This document shows positions 56,727 through 64,000 of a stretch of 64,000 nt of DNA, one piece after another (within the stretch, counting starts at the first letter, position 1; each line of letters opens with the position of its first letter). The translations under genes and the position numbers were made by a program. The notes beneath the pieces were generated by a model. The model made no database searches. It was not told the origin of the DNA and saw only the letters and a list, made by a program, of their open reading frames with translations. Origin of the DNA: Actinomycetes bacterium (GTDB lineage: Bacteria; Actinomycetota; Actinomycetes; Propionibacteriales; Propionibacteriaceae); contig JAEXAS010000015.1 in the NCBI GenBank assembly GCA_023458095.1, positions 3,972-67,971 of the forward strand, given 5' to 3'.

Positions 56727-57446
56727 TCAGCGACGGGTCGGAAAGCCTGGCGCCGATACGTCGAACACGCGTCCGGACATGGTCAACATCTTGTCCAGCA
56801 CGGCACTTTTTAGCTCCGATTGATCCGGGCCGCCCCACATCACCTGGCGTCCATCACGCAACTTCAATTCGATGCCATCAGGCGAGGTGGCCTCGATTCG
56901 GGACAGTTTGGCGGCAGTGCTCTTACTCAAGGCCGAATAGACCGTGCCCACATCAACCAACAGGTTTCGGGCCGAGGCATCGGCGACGACCTGAACCAAC
57001 CCCGACGGAGCTTTGGCGACTTTGCGGAACACGACACCACTGCCGTCTGCCAACAGATAGCCCTGACCGTCAGGCAGCGCGAGTCGCGGGGTTCGTTCGG
57101 TGATCGTGATATCCACCGCGTCCGGCCAGGATCGCACCACCCGAACCTCGGCGACCGCGGGCAGGCCAGCAACCCGGTCGGCAGCATCGTTGATGTCGAC
57201 CCGCGCCAAGGGCGTGCCCACCGCGACCGCCGAGGCTTGGCGTACCTGATCGACGGTCAACACCTCGGCGCCACTGACGCGCACCTGCTGGGTGGCGAAG
57301 ACCGGCGAGAACCCGAAGATGACAACCACGGCTGCAGCCAACACGCCCACCATCGACCAGGCCACGACGCGCACAATCCTGGTCTTGCGCTGTCGGCGGC
57401 GACGCAGCTCCAGCCGCGTCGTGGCGTCACTGACCCGGGAGGTCAT
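56727..57446 (-). CDS. ftsQ: FtsQ, division protein (DivIB)
   Basis: 239 residues. Basic cytoplasmic N-terminus ([16 protein letters not shown]), one membrane span (about 26-50), POTRA domain ([20 protein letters not shown]) and beta domain with [17 protein letters not shown]. It organises the divisome at the membrane. ATG overlaps the murC stop by 4 nt. Confidence 0.93.
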   Translation of the reverse strand: MTSRVSDATTRLELRRRRQRKTRIVRVVAWSMVGVLAAAVVVIFGFSPVFATQQVRVSGAEVLTVDQVRQASAVAVGTPLARVDINDAADRVAGLPAVAEVRVVRSWPDAVDITITERTPRLALPDGQGYLLADGSGVVFRKVAKAPSGLVQVVADASARNLLVDVGTVYSALSKSTAAKLSRIEATSPDGIELKLRDGRQVMWGGPDQSELKSAVLDKMLTMSGRVFDVSAPGFPTRR

Positions 57447-58861
57447 GCCAACCTCGACCTGACCCGAGCAGCAGCCAGCGGTCCCACCGTGGTGACATCA
57501 CCAGCACCGATGGTGACCACGACATCACCCGGCTGCACCAGAGCTGACAAGGCGTCCACCCCGGCGGGAAGAGTCTCGGCATAGCTGACGCGCTCAGCTC
57601 CGGCCTCGGCGCTGGCGGCATCGGCCACCAGGCGCCCAGTAACGCCGGGGATCGGATCCTCCCGCGCGGGATAGATCCCCAGCACCACGATCTGGTCGGC
57701 CGCAGCCAAGACCCGTCCGAACTCTGCGGCGAAATCCCGGGTGCGGGTGAACAGATGCGGCTGGAAGCACACCACCAGGCGTGCCTCGCCGGCCAGTTCG
57801 CGCGCCGCACCAAGGGTGGCGGCGACCTCGGTGGGGTGGTGGGCATAGTCATCGAAGAACCGGGCGCCGGCGACCTCGCCGACCGGCTGAAAGCGTCGGT
57901 GGGTACCGCCGAAGGTGGCTAGAGCGGCGCGCGCCTGCGGTCCGGGAACGCCCAGGGCCTGGGCGGCCGCATAGGCTGCCGCAGCATTGTGCAGATTGAA
58001 CCGACCCGGTACCGCCAAAGCCAGCGGTCCGCGGTCGAGTTCGGTCACCAGGGTGGCCACGGCTCGGCCCGGCGGGGTGAAAACCTCCTCCAGCCGCACC
58101 TGCGCCAAAGGTGCCTCCCCCACGGTGACCACGGTCTTCCCGGCAGCCCGCACCGGCTCAATCAAAGCCGCGGTGCCGGGGTCGTCAGCGTTGAGGATCA
58201 CCACCTCCACGGCCTCAGCCGTCGCCATGGACAAGAAACCCGCCGCGTAGTTCTCCGCACTGCCCCAGTTGTCCAGGTGATCGGATTCGATGTTGGTGAT
58301 CACCACGATTTCGGCCGGGTATTGCCGGAATGATCCGTCGCTCTCATCGGCCTCCACCACGAAGGGACGCCCGCCCCCCAGATGGAAGCTCCGCCCGGTC
58401 GTGGTCAACGGCGAACCGACCACATATCCCGGGTCGACTCCGGCCTCGCTCAGCGCCGAGGCCAGCATTGCACTGGTGGTGGTCTTGCCGTGAGTTCCGG
58501 TTACGGCCACCGCCCGGCGTCCCAGCATCAGCGCCGCCAGGGCTGCGCTGCGATGCCAGATGCGCAATCCGCGCCGGCGAGCCTCGGCCAGTTCGGGGTT
58601 GTCGGAGCGGATTGCGCTGGACACCACCACTGTCTCAGCGTCGGCGACGTGGCTGGCATCGTGTCCCACCATGGTGGTCACGCCTTCCTCGGCCAGCCGG
58701 GCCAAGGTCGGCGAATCGACCTTGTCGCTCCCACTCACCCGGACGCCAAGGTCGGCGTACATGGCAGCGACCCCGCTCATCCCGGCCCCGCCGACACCGA
58801 TGAAATGCACCGCGCCGAGGCAGTCGGGGCTCAGCAGTGGCACTGGTTCGATCAACGACAT
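57443..58861 (-). CDS. murC: MurC, UDP-MurNAc-L-alanine ligase
   Basis: 472 residues. VHFIGVGGAGMSGVAAMYAD, ATP loop VTGTHGKTTTSAML, VVEADESDGSF, DDYAHHPTEVAATL. Adds L-Ala to UDP-MurNAc, the first stem-peptide residue. The ATG at 58861 with GGGGAG 7 nt upstream is preferred to an in-frame start at 58876 inside murG. Confidence 0.96.
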   Translation of the reverse strand: MSLIEPVPLLSPDCLGAVHFIGVGGAGMSGVAAMYADLGVRVSGSDKVDSPTLARLAEEGVTTMVGHDASHVADAETVVVSSAIRSDNPELAEARRRGLRIWHRSAALAALMLGRRAVAVTGTHGKTTTSAMLASALSEAGVDPGYVVGSPLTTTGRSFHLGGGRPFVVEADESDGSFRQYPAEIVVITNIESDHLDNWGSAENYAAGFLSMATAEAVEVVILNADDPGTAALIEPVRAAGKTVVTVGEAPLAQVRLEEVFTPPGRAVATLVTELDRGPLALAVPGRFNLHNAAAAYAAAQALGVPGPQARAALATFGGTHRRFQPVGEVAGARFFDDYAHHPTEVAATLGAARELAGEARLVVCFQPHLFTRTRDFAAEFGRVLAAADQIVVLGIYPAREDPIPGVTGRLVADAASAEAGAERVSYAETLPAGVDALSALVQPGDVVVTIGAGDVTTVGPLAAARVRSRLA

Positions 58862-58865
58862 GGGC

Positions 58866-59972
58866 TCACTCCCCACCCTGGACGGCCGACCGGACCAGCT
58901 CGGCGAGTCTGTTCGCGGCGCCGCCGGGCACGAGTGCTCGGCAGGTGTCGGACATGCGGTGCAGCCGATCCGGGTCCCCCAGCACGGCGGTGATCTCGGT
59001 CAAGAGTCGCTGCGCGGACAGATCGGCGTCGGCGATGAGAATGCCAGCATCGGCGTCGATGAGGAACTGTGCGTTTCGCGCCTGCTCGCCGTTGCCGTGC
59101 GGCAGCGGGACAAAGATCGTCGGCAAACCGATCATCGCCGTCTCGGTGACGGTGGCCGCTCCGGCCCGTCCCAGCATCAGATCGGCGGCGGCATACGCCG
59201 CTGCCATGTCATCGACAAAGCCGAGTGGTCGATAGACCGCAGCCGAGGTCGCATCGGTGCGGGCCACCACGTCCTCGGTCAGGTTCGCCGGACCGACCAC
59301 GTGCAGCACCGAGATGCCCTGGCCCAACAACTCGTCAATTGCATCCGTGGTGGCGTTGTTCAGGCTACGCGCGCCCTGCGAACCGCCCGAGACCAGCAGC
59401 ACCGGACCCTGCGCCGGCAGGTCGAAACTGCGCCGGGCATCGGCGCGTCGTGCCCGGCGGTCCAGGCCCTCGATCGCCGTGCGAACCGGAAGCCCCACCA
59501 CCTGGGCCTGCGGCAGCGGCGTATCCGGAAAGCTGGTTGCGACCACATCGGCGAACCGAGCGCCGACCTTGTTGGCCAGGCCGGGCACCGCGTTTCCCTC
59601 GTGAATCACCAAGGGGATCCGCAGCGATCGCGCGGCCAGGTACACCGGCAGCGAGACGTAGCCCCCGAAACCTGCCACCACCTGAGCGCGGTGTTCGCGC
59701 AGCAGGCCTTTGGCTTGGCGGACCGCCGCGCGAAGCCGCAGCGGCAACGCGACGAGATCCTTCGAAGGTCGCCGGGGAAGCGGCACCGGCGGGATCAGGG
59801 CGAGCTTCAGTCCCGCCTCCGGGATCACTCGGTTCTCCAAGCCCTTCGGGGTTCCGATACACACGATGTCCACCGCACCACCAGCGGCAAGCTGTTCTGC
59901 GGTGGCGATCAGAGGCGAGGTATGCCCCGCGGTTCCCCCGCCTGCGAGGATCACCCGGATCGGCTCACTCAT
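58866..59972 (-). CDS. murG: MurG, lipid II-forming GlcNAc transferase
   Basis: 368 residues. LAGGGTAGHTSPLIATAEQL at the N-terminus, HEGNAVPGLANKV and VSGGSQGARSLNN, with GRAGAATVTE in the C-terminal nucleotide-sugar domain. Transfers GlcNAc to lipid I on the inner membrane face. It starts 8 nt after ftsW. Confidence 0.96.
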   Translation of the reverse strand: MSEPIRVILAGGGTAGHTSPLIATAEQLAAGGAVDIVCIGTPKGLENRVIPEAGLKLALIPPVPLPRRPSKDLVALPLRLRAAVRQAKGLLREHRAQVVAGFGGYVSLPVYLAARSLRIPLVIHEGNAVPGLANKVGARFADVVATSFPDTPLPQAQVVGLPVRTAIEGLDRRARRADARRSFDLPAQGPVLLVSGGSQGARSLNNATTDAIDELLGQGISVLHVVGPANLTEDVVARTDATSAAVYRPLGFVDDMAAAYAAADLMLGRAGAATVTETAMIGLPTIFVPLPHGNGEQARNAQFLIDADAGILIADADLSAQRLLTEITAVLGDPDRLHRMSDTCRALVPGGAANRLAELVRSAVQGGE

Positions 59973-59980
59973 ATGTTCCT

Positions 59981-61237
59981 TCAGTTGTCAGTCGTGACCA
60001 CGGAGGTGCGTTTGCGCCGCCGATGCCGACGAGAGTAGGCCCTCGCCGCTGGCTCGTTGCGGGCACAGGCCAGGAGTGCACCCAAACCCATCAGGTTTGC
60101 CAGCAACGCAGAACCACCGTAGGACACTAGCGGTAACGGCACCCCGAGCACGGGCACCATCCGCAGCACGACCATGATGTTGAGCAGAGCCTGGATCATG
60201 AACCAACTAGTTACCCCGGCGGCCACATAGCGGCTGAAGCGGTCATCGGAGCGCATGGCGATCCGGAATCCGGCGAAAGCCAGCACTAAGAACAGCCCCA
60301 GCACGGCGAGGGTGCCGACCAGGCCGAGCTCCTCGCCGATCACGGCCAACACATAGTCGGTGTGCGATTCGACCAGACCGCCCCACTTCTGCCGACTCGC
60401 CCCTAGGCCCAGCCCCCACCATCCACCCGAAGCCAAGGCGAAGATCGCTCGAATCGGCTGGTGGTTGACGCCCAGCGTGTCTGCGTCCTGGTTCAGGAAG
60501 CCGAAGATGCGATTCATCCGGCTCGGCGAGGCGACCACCAGCGCGAAGACCCCAGCCGCAACCACCGACACCAGGCTGGCCAGCACCCGCCAGGATGCAC
60601 CCACGTACCACAGCGTCACCATGACCAAGGCGCCCAAAATCAGGCCAGTACCGAGGTCTTCCTGCAAGACGACCAACGCGATCATGACCAGCGACACCGG
60701 CACGAAGGGAATGAGCAGATGCCGAGGGTCACCCAACAGCCGGTGTTTCCGGCTCAGGATGTCGGCACCCCACAGCACGATGGCCAGCTTCGCAATCTCT
60801 GCCGGTTGGATTCGGAACCAGCCGATACCCACATCAACCCAGTTGGTGTTGCCGTTCTTGGAGAAGCCCATCGAGGTGAAGGTGAGCAGCTGCAGCGCAA
60901 TCGCCGCCAGCACGAGCACCCAACCCATCACGCGCAGATGCTGCGGCTTGAAACGGGCGATCACCGCGGCGAGGATTCCGCCGCCGATGAGGAAGATCAG
61001 TTGCCGGTTGAAGAAGTAGTAGGCATTTCCCCATTGGGTATAGGCGTACACGCTGGAGGCGGACAGAACCATCATCATGCCCAGAGCGAGCAACAACAGG
61101 GCCGGCACCAGCACCAGAAAGAAGCTGGATTGGGGATGCGAAAGCCACTCGACCACGAAACTTCGCCGACGCTCGGTCGCCTGAGACGTCGATGTCGCAC
61201 CGTGACGATCCACAATGGGGGAAGCCAGGATCGCCAA
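59981..61237 (-). CDS. ftsW: FtsW, SEDS-family peptidoglycan polymerase
   Basis: 418 residues, about ten membrane spans. SEDS motifs include GIGWFRIQPAEIAKLAIVLW, LQEDLGTGLILGALVM and VLGVPLPLVSYGGSALLANL. It polymerises glycan strands with FtsI at the septum. The apparent start is TTG at 61237, with AGGGGG 8 nt upstream; a GTG at 61213 has no ribosome-binding site. The C-terminal tail is basic (SRRHRRRKRTS). Confidence 0.94.
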   Translation of the reverse strand: MAILASPIVDRHGATSTSQATERRRSFVVEWLSHPQSSFFLVLVPALLLLALGMMMVLSASSVYAYTQWGNAYYFFNRQLIFLIGGGILAAVIARFKPQHLRVMGWVLVLAAIALQLLTFTSMGFSKNGNTNWVDVGIGWFRIQPAEIAKLAIVLWGADILSRKHRLLGDPRHLLIPFVPVSLVMIALVVLQEDLGTGLILGALVMVTLWYVGASWRVLASLVSVVAAGVFALVVASPSRMNRIFGFLNQDADTLGVNHQPIRAIFALASGGWWGLGLGASRQKWGGLVESHTDYVLAVIGEELGLVGTLAVLGLFLVLAFAGFRIAMRSDDRFSRYVAAGVTSWFMIQALLNIMVVLRMVPVLGVPLPLVSYGGSALLANLMGLGALLACARNEPAARAYSRRHRRRKRTSVVTTDN

Positions 61238-61249
61238 TGCGGTAGCCCC

Positions 61250-62725
61250 CTATCCGGTCAGCTCCTGCACCGCCGCCGCGAAATCAGCACCGCGGGCCGC
61301 GTAGTCGGAGTACATATCTTTGCTCGCACAACCGGGCGCGAGCAGCACCACGTCGCCGGGCACTGCCCGGGACGCCGCCCACGAAACCGCTTGATGCATA
61401 GCTCCATGATCCTCGCGATCGATCACCAGCAGCGGAACCTCGGGTGCGTGTCGCCGGATCGCGTCAGCGACCACCTCTCGATCAATGCCGAAGACGGCCA
61501 CCGCCCGCAGCCGCGAAGCCATCTGCGCCACGAGATCGTCAAAGCTGGTGCCCTTGGCCTGGCCACCTGCGATCCAGACCACCGAATCGAAGGCCGACAG
61601 CGAAGCGGCTGCTGCATGTGGGTTTGTCGCCTTGGAGTCATCGACATAACGCACACCGTTGACCTCGGCGATGGTCTGGATGCGATGATCGCCCACCTGG
61701 AGTCGACGCAGCCCCTCAGCCACGGCGGTCGGGGCTACTCCGAAGGAGCGCGCCAGGGCGGCCGCAGCCAAGGCGTTGGCGACATTATGAGGGGCGAAGG
61801 GAACCACATCGGCGAGCTTTGCGATCTCAACCGCCGAGTCGCGTCGCTGCGGGATGAAGGCCCGATCCACGAGCACATCGTCGACGACCCCGAGCATCGA
61901 GGGGCCCGGGATTCCCAAAGTGAAGCCGATCGCCCGAGCGCCTTCGACCACCTCGGCCTCTGCGACGAGATGCTCGGTGAGCGGATCCGCGACGTTGTAG
62001 ACGCAGGAGTGTTGTGCCCGCTCATAGATCAGACCCTTGTCGGCGGCGTAGGCGGCCATCGGGTCACTCACCGTTGACGGCCAGCCTGCCGAGTCGGCGT
62101 ACCACTCCAGATGATCGGGGGCGAGGTTCAACACCGCCGCCGAATGCAAGCTCACCGAGTTCGTCCAATGCAGTTGGAAACTGGACAACTCGACAGCCAA
62201 GACGTCGTAGCTGAGGTCGTCGAGCACCGCTTCCACGATGGGTCGACCGATATTGCCCACCGCACTGGTCACCAGACCAGCTGCGCTGAGCATGGATTCC
62301 AGCATGCCCACCGTGGTGGTCTTGCCATTGGTGCCGGTGACTCCCAACCAGGGCACCTGGCGGTCCGGCAGGCTCATCCGCCAGGCCAACTCCACTTCGC
62401 CCCAGATCGGGATGCCGCGCAGCCGCGCTTGACTCAGCAGCGGCGCCGACGGACGCCAGCCCGGCGAGGTGACCACCAGGTCGATGTCCTCAGGCAGGGT
62501 TGCGGTGGCCCCGGGACCCAGCCGGACGGTGGCGTCCAGCAGTTCGAGCACCGTGGCCTTCTCGACATTGCTCGGGCTGTCGGAATCCTCCAGCACCAGC
62601 ACCTGTGCACCCAGATCAAGCAGGCCGTCTGCGGCCGCAAAACCAGAGGTTCCCAGCCCGGCGACGAGCACCTTCGCCTGGGGCCACGGCGAGAGTCGAT
62701 CAGCCGTGGCGATCCAGTCGATCAC
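61250..62725 (-). CDS. murD: MurD, D-glutamate ligase
   Basis: 491 residues. [21 protein letters not shown] loop [29 protein letters not shown]-type segment as [12 protein letters not shown], and [13 protein letters not shown]. Adds D-Glu to UDP-MurNAc-L-Ala. The GTG at 62725 overlaps the mraY stop (GTGA); the ATG at 62740 is less likely. Confidence 0.95.
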   Translation of the reverse strand: MIDWIATADRLSPWPQAKVLVAGLGTSGFAAADGLLDLGAQVLVLEDSDSPSNVEKATVLELLDATVRLGPGATATLPEDIDLVVTSPGWRPSAPLLSQARLRGIPIWGEVELAWRMSLPDRQVPWLGVTGTNGKTTTVGMLESMLSAAGLVTSAVGNIGRPIVEAVLDDLSYDVLAVELSSFQLHWTNSVSLHSAAVLNLAPDHLEWYADSAGWPSTVSDPMAAYAADKGLIYERAQHSCVYNVADPLTEHLVAEAEVVEGARAIGFTLGIPGPSMLGVVDDVLVDRAFIPQRRDSAVEIAKLADVVPFAPHNVANALAAAALARSFGVAPTAVAEGLRRLQVGDHRIQTIAEVNGVRYVDDSKATNPHAAAASLSAFDSVVWIAGGQAKGTSFDDLVAQMASRLRAVAVFGIDREVVADAIRRHAPEVPLLVIDREDHGAMHQAVSWAASRAVPGDVVLLAPGCASKDMYSDYAARGADFAAAVQELTG

Positions 62726-63783
62726 TGCCCCACGACCCATTCGGCGTAGAACAGTCCCAGCCCCAAGGCGACGAAGAGTCCACAGATGATCCAGAACCGG
62801 ATCGTGATGGTCACTTCCTTCCAGCCCAGCAACTCGAAGTGGTGCTGCAGGGGTGCCATCTTGAACAGCCGTTTACCTTTGGACAGCTTGAACCAACCGA
62901 TCTGCAGGACCACAGACAAGGTGATGATCACGAACAGCCCAGCGACGATAGCCATCAGTAGCTCCGTGCGAGTCAGCACCGAGATTCCGGCCAAGGCACC
63001 CCCGATGGCCAACGATCCGGTGTCACCCATGAAGATCTTGGCCGGACTGGCATTCCACCACAGGAAGCCGAAACAGGCGCCGGCCAGGGCAATCGAGACC
63101 ACCGCCAGGTCGTAGGGGTCGCGGACTTCGTAGCACTGTGGCCCGCCGAAAGCGCAGGCCTGGTTGTACTGCCAGATGTTCACGATGGCATAGGCGGCAA
63201 ACACCATCGCAGCAGCGCCGGTCGCCAGGCCGTCAATCCCATCGGTGAGGTTGGCCGCGTTCGACCACGATGCCACCAAGAACACGATCCAGATCACCGC
63301 CAGCCAGATCGGCAGGGTGAGCCAGGGTATGTCGCGCAGGAAGGAGATCGCCGGGCTTGCCGGGGTGAGGCCACGTTCATTGGTGAACATCAAGGCCAGA
63401 ATCGCAAAGGTGACTGCGATCACGCCCTGCAGGATGAGCTTCATCCGGGCATGCAGTCCCAGGGAACGCGCTTTGCTGATCTTGATCCAGTCATCGGCGA
63501 AACCGACCAGTCCCAAGCCGGAGAACAGTCCGATCAGCAACAGACCTGAGGCGGTCGGAGGCGTCCAGGTCACCAGATGGGCAACGACATAGGCGAAGAT
63601 CACCGACCCGATGATGACAATGCCCCCCATGGTGGGGGTGCCACGCTTGGTGTGGTGGCTGGTCGGGCCGTCATCGCGGATGAACTGGCCATAGCCGCGA
63701 CTGACCAGGAACTTGATCGCGTATCGCGTGCCCAGCAGTGTGCCGATCAAGCCGAGTGCCCCGGCGAGCAGAATGCTTCTCAT
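62722..63783 (-). CDS. mraY: MraY, phospho-MurNAc-pentapeptide transferase
   Basis: 353 residues, ten membrane spans. [23 protein letters not shown] (catalytic Asp pair), [10 protein letters not shown] and [18 protein letters not shown]. Makes lipid I from the cytoplasmic precursor. GGAGG is 7 nt before the ATG, which itself overlaps the stop of the small ORF upstream (ATGA). Confidence 0.97.
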   Translation of the reverse strand: MRSILLAGALGLIGTLLGTRYAIKFLVSRGYGQFIRDDGPTSHHTKRGTPTMGGIVIIGSVIFAYVVAHLVTWTPPTASGLLLIGLFSGLGLVGFADDWIKISKARSLGLHARMKLILQGVIAVTFAILALMFTNERGLTPASPAISFLRDIPWLTLPIWLAVIWIVFLVASWSNAANLTDGIDGLATGAAAMVFAAYAIVNIWQYNQACAFGGPQCYEVRDPYDLAVVSIALAGACFGFLWWNASPAKIFMGDTGSLAIGGALAGISVLTRTELLMAIVAGLFVIITLSVVLQIGWFKLSKGKRLFKMAPLQHHFELLGWKEVTITIRFWIICGLFVALGLGLFYAEWVVGQ

Positions 63784-63926
63784 CGTTCATCCTCCGCGGG
63801 CACGTCGAGGCCCCTTCGTCGTGCCACAAGTTGCAACGCTAGCGTCCCCAGGCCAGGTTGTGCAGCCTCGTCTACCCAGCGAGCGCCCATACCGTAGCGC
63901 TGCGGAACGGCGGACGGCGACCTCAC
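63780..63926 (-). CDS. Small 48-residue ORF upstream of mraY
   Basis: GTG at 63926 overlaps the TGA of the upstream gene (GTGA) and its own TGA overlaps the mraY ATG (ATGA), so it exactly fills the gap with a 4-nt overlap at both ends. The product is [18 protein letters not shown]... ending VPAEDER; middle part [15 protein letters not shown] is amphipathic. About 64% G/C at third positions, lower than neighbours, so coding status is not certain. No family recognised. An ATG at codon 13 is an alternative start. Confidence 0.45.
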   Translation of the reverse strand: MRSPSAVPQRYGMGARWVDEAAQPGLGTLALQLVARRRGLDVPAEDER

Positions 63927-64000
63927 CGCCGATCCTCGATTCGAGACCAGGCCTCGTGCAGGGCCTCCACATCATCGAAGGGCACCGTGCGGTCGGCGAG
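63923..64000 (-). CDS. 3' end of the gene upstream of mraY (murF by synteny)
   Basis: Only the last 25 codons are in the window, ending [17 protein letters not shown]. Third positions are almost all G/C, so it is coding. Gene order (mraY-murD-ftsW-murG-murC-ftsQ-ftsZ) predicts murF, but the visible tail is too short to identify and does not show the usual MurF VLVKASR-type ending. Confidence 0.5.
   Translation of the reverse strand, partial: LADRTVPFDDVEALHEAWSRIEDRR

Noticed and set aside
60461..62077. 538-codon plus-strand frame opposite ftsW and murD
   Set aside because: Crosses the ftsW/murD boundary and has His/Arg/Gln-rich composition; no domain.

Overview
The window is about 64 kb of high-GC actinobacterial chromosome, almost entirely housekeeping. 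Diagnostic features are whiA-yvcK-rapZ-uvrC followed by gap-pgk-tpiA-secG-rbpA, a mycothiol-dependent-isomerase-like protein, an ANTAR-type PdtaR regulator, DivIVA/SepF in the division cluster, a sufR-sufB-sufD-Rieske-sufC-sufS-sufU-sufT operon, and strong G/C third positions. The best guess is Propionibacteriales, probably Propionibacteriaceae. That is inference from gene content; no rRNA is present. I see no phage, transposon or CRISPR array.

Layout. 0.1-3.8 kb (+): a META-domain lipoprotein, an RlmA-type 23S rRNA methyltransferase, an M20 amidohydrolase and an EI24/CysZ-like membrane protein. 3.9-10.3 kb is the accessory part: two large secreted proteins diverge from a 421-bp AT-richer intergenic region with three inverted repeats. 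One has four tandem lamin-tail domains; the other is a 1421-residue mosaic of leucine-rich repeats, a propeller-like region, a choice-of-anchor D segment and Ig-like repeats with a strongly basic end. 10.4-13.2 kb (-): an ABC-F ATPase, and an SPFH/ribbon-helix-helix pair behind a 14-bp perfect palindrome. 13.3-19.9 kb (-): the SUF operon. 20.1-23.8 kb (+): a membrane pyrophosphatase with an unusual lipoprotein-like N-terminus, coupled to a glycosyltransferase-like gene. 23.9-31.6 kb: pgl, then rbpA, secG, the triose-phosphate part of glycolysis, whiA, yvcK and rapZ. 31.6-42.7 kb: uvrC, uvrA, uvrB with terC, coaE and rpsA. 43-51 kb: an orphan maltokinase-cap-like protein, polA, a hotdog thioesterase, pdtaR, tRNA-Leu(CAA) with tandem hairpin repeats behind it, a membrane-anchored alpha/beta hydrolase and pyk. 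51-64 kb (-): rluD, lspA, a DksA/TraR protein, divIVA, sepF, pgeF, ftsZ, ftsQ, murC, murG, ftsW, murD, mraY and the 3' end of the next dcw gene.

How it works together. Most minus-strand genes form tightly coupled operons with 4-nt overlaps (suf; mur/fts; rapZ-yvcK). Strong hairpin terminators close sufT, tpiA, gap, rpsA, divIVA and sepF. Several genes lack a Shine-Dalgarno sequence and instead have a TANNNT box 6-7 nt before the start codon with a TTGG-type -35, which suggests leaderless transcripts. The most useful leads are the divergent surface-protein pair, the SPFH/RHH module with its palindrome, the tRNA-linked repeats that run into the hydrolase gene, the pyrophosphatase N-terminus, and a 48-codon ORF wedged with 4-nt overlaps between mraY and the gene upstream of it.
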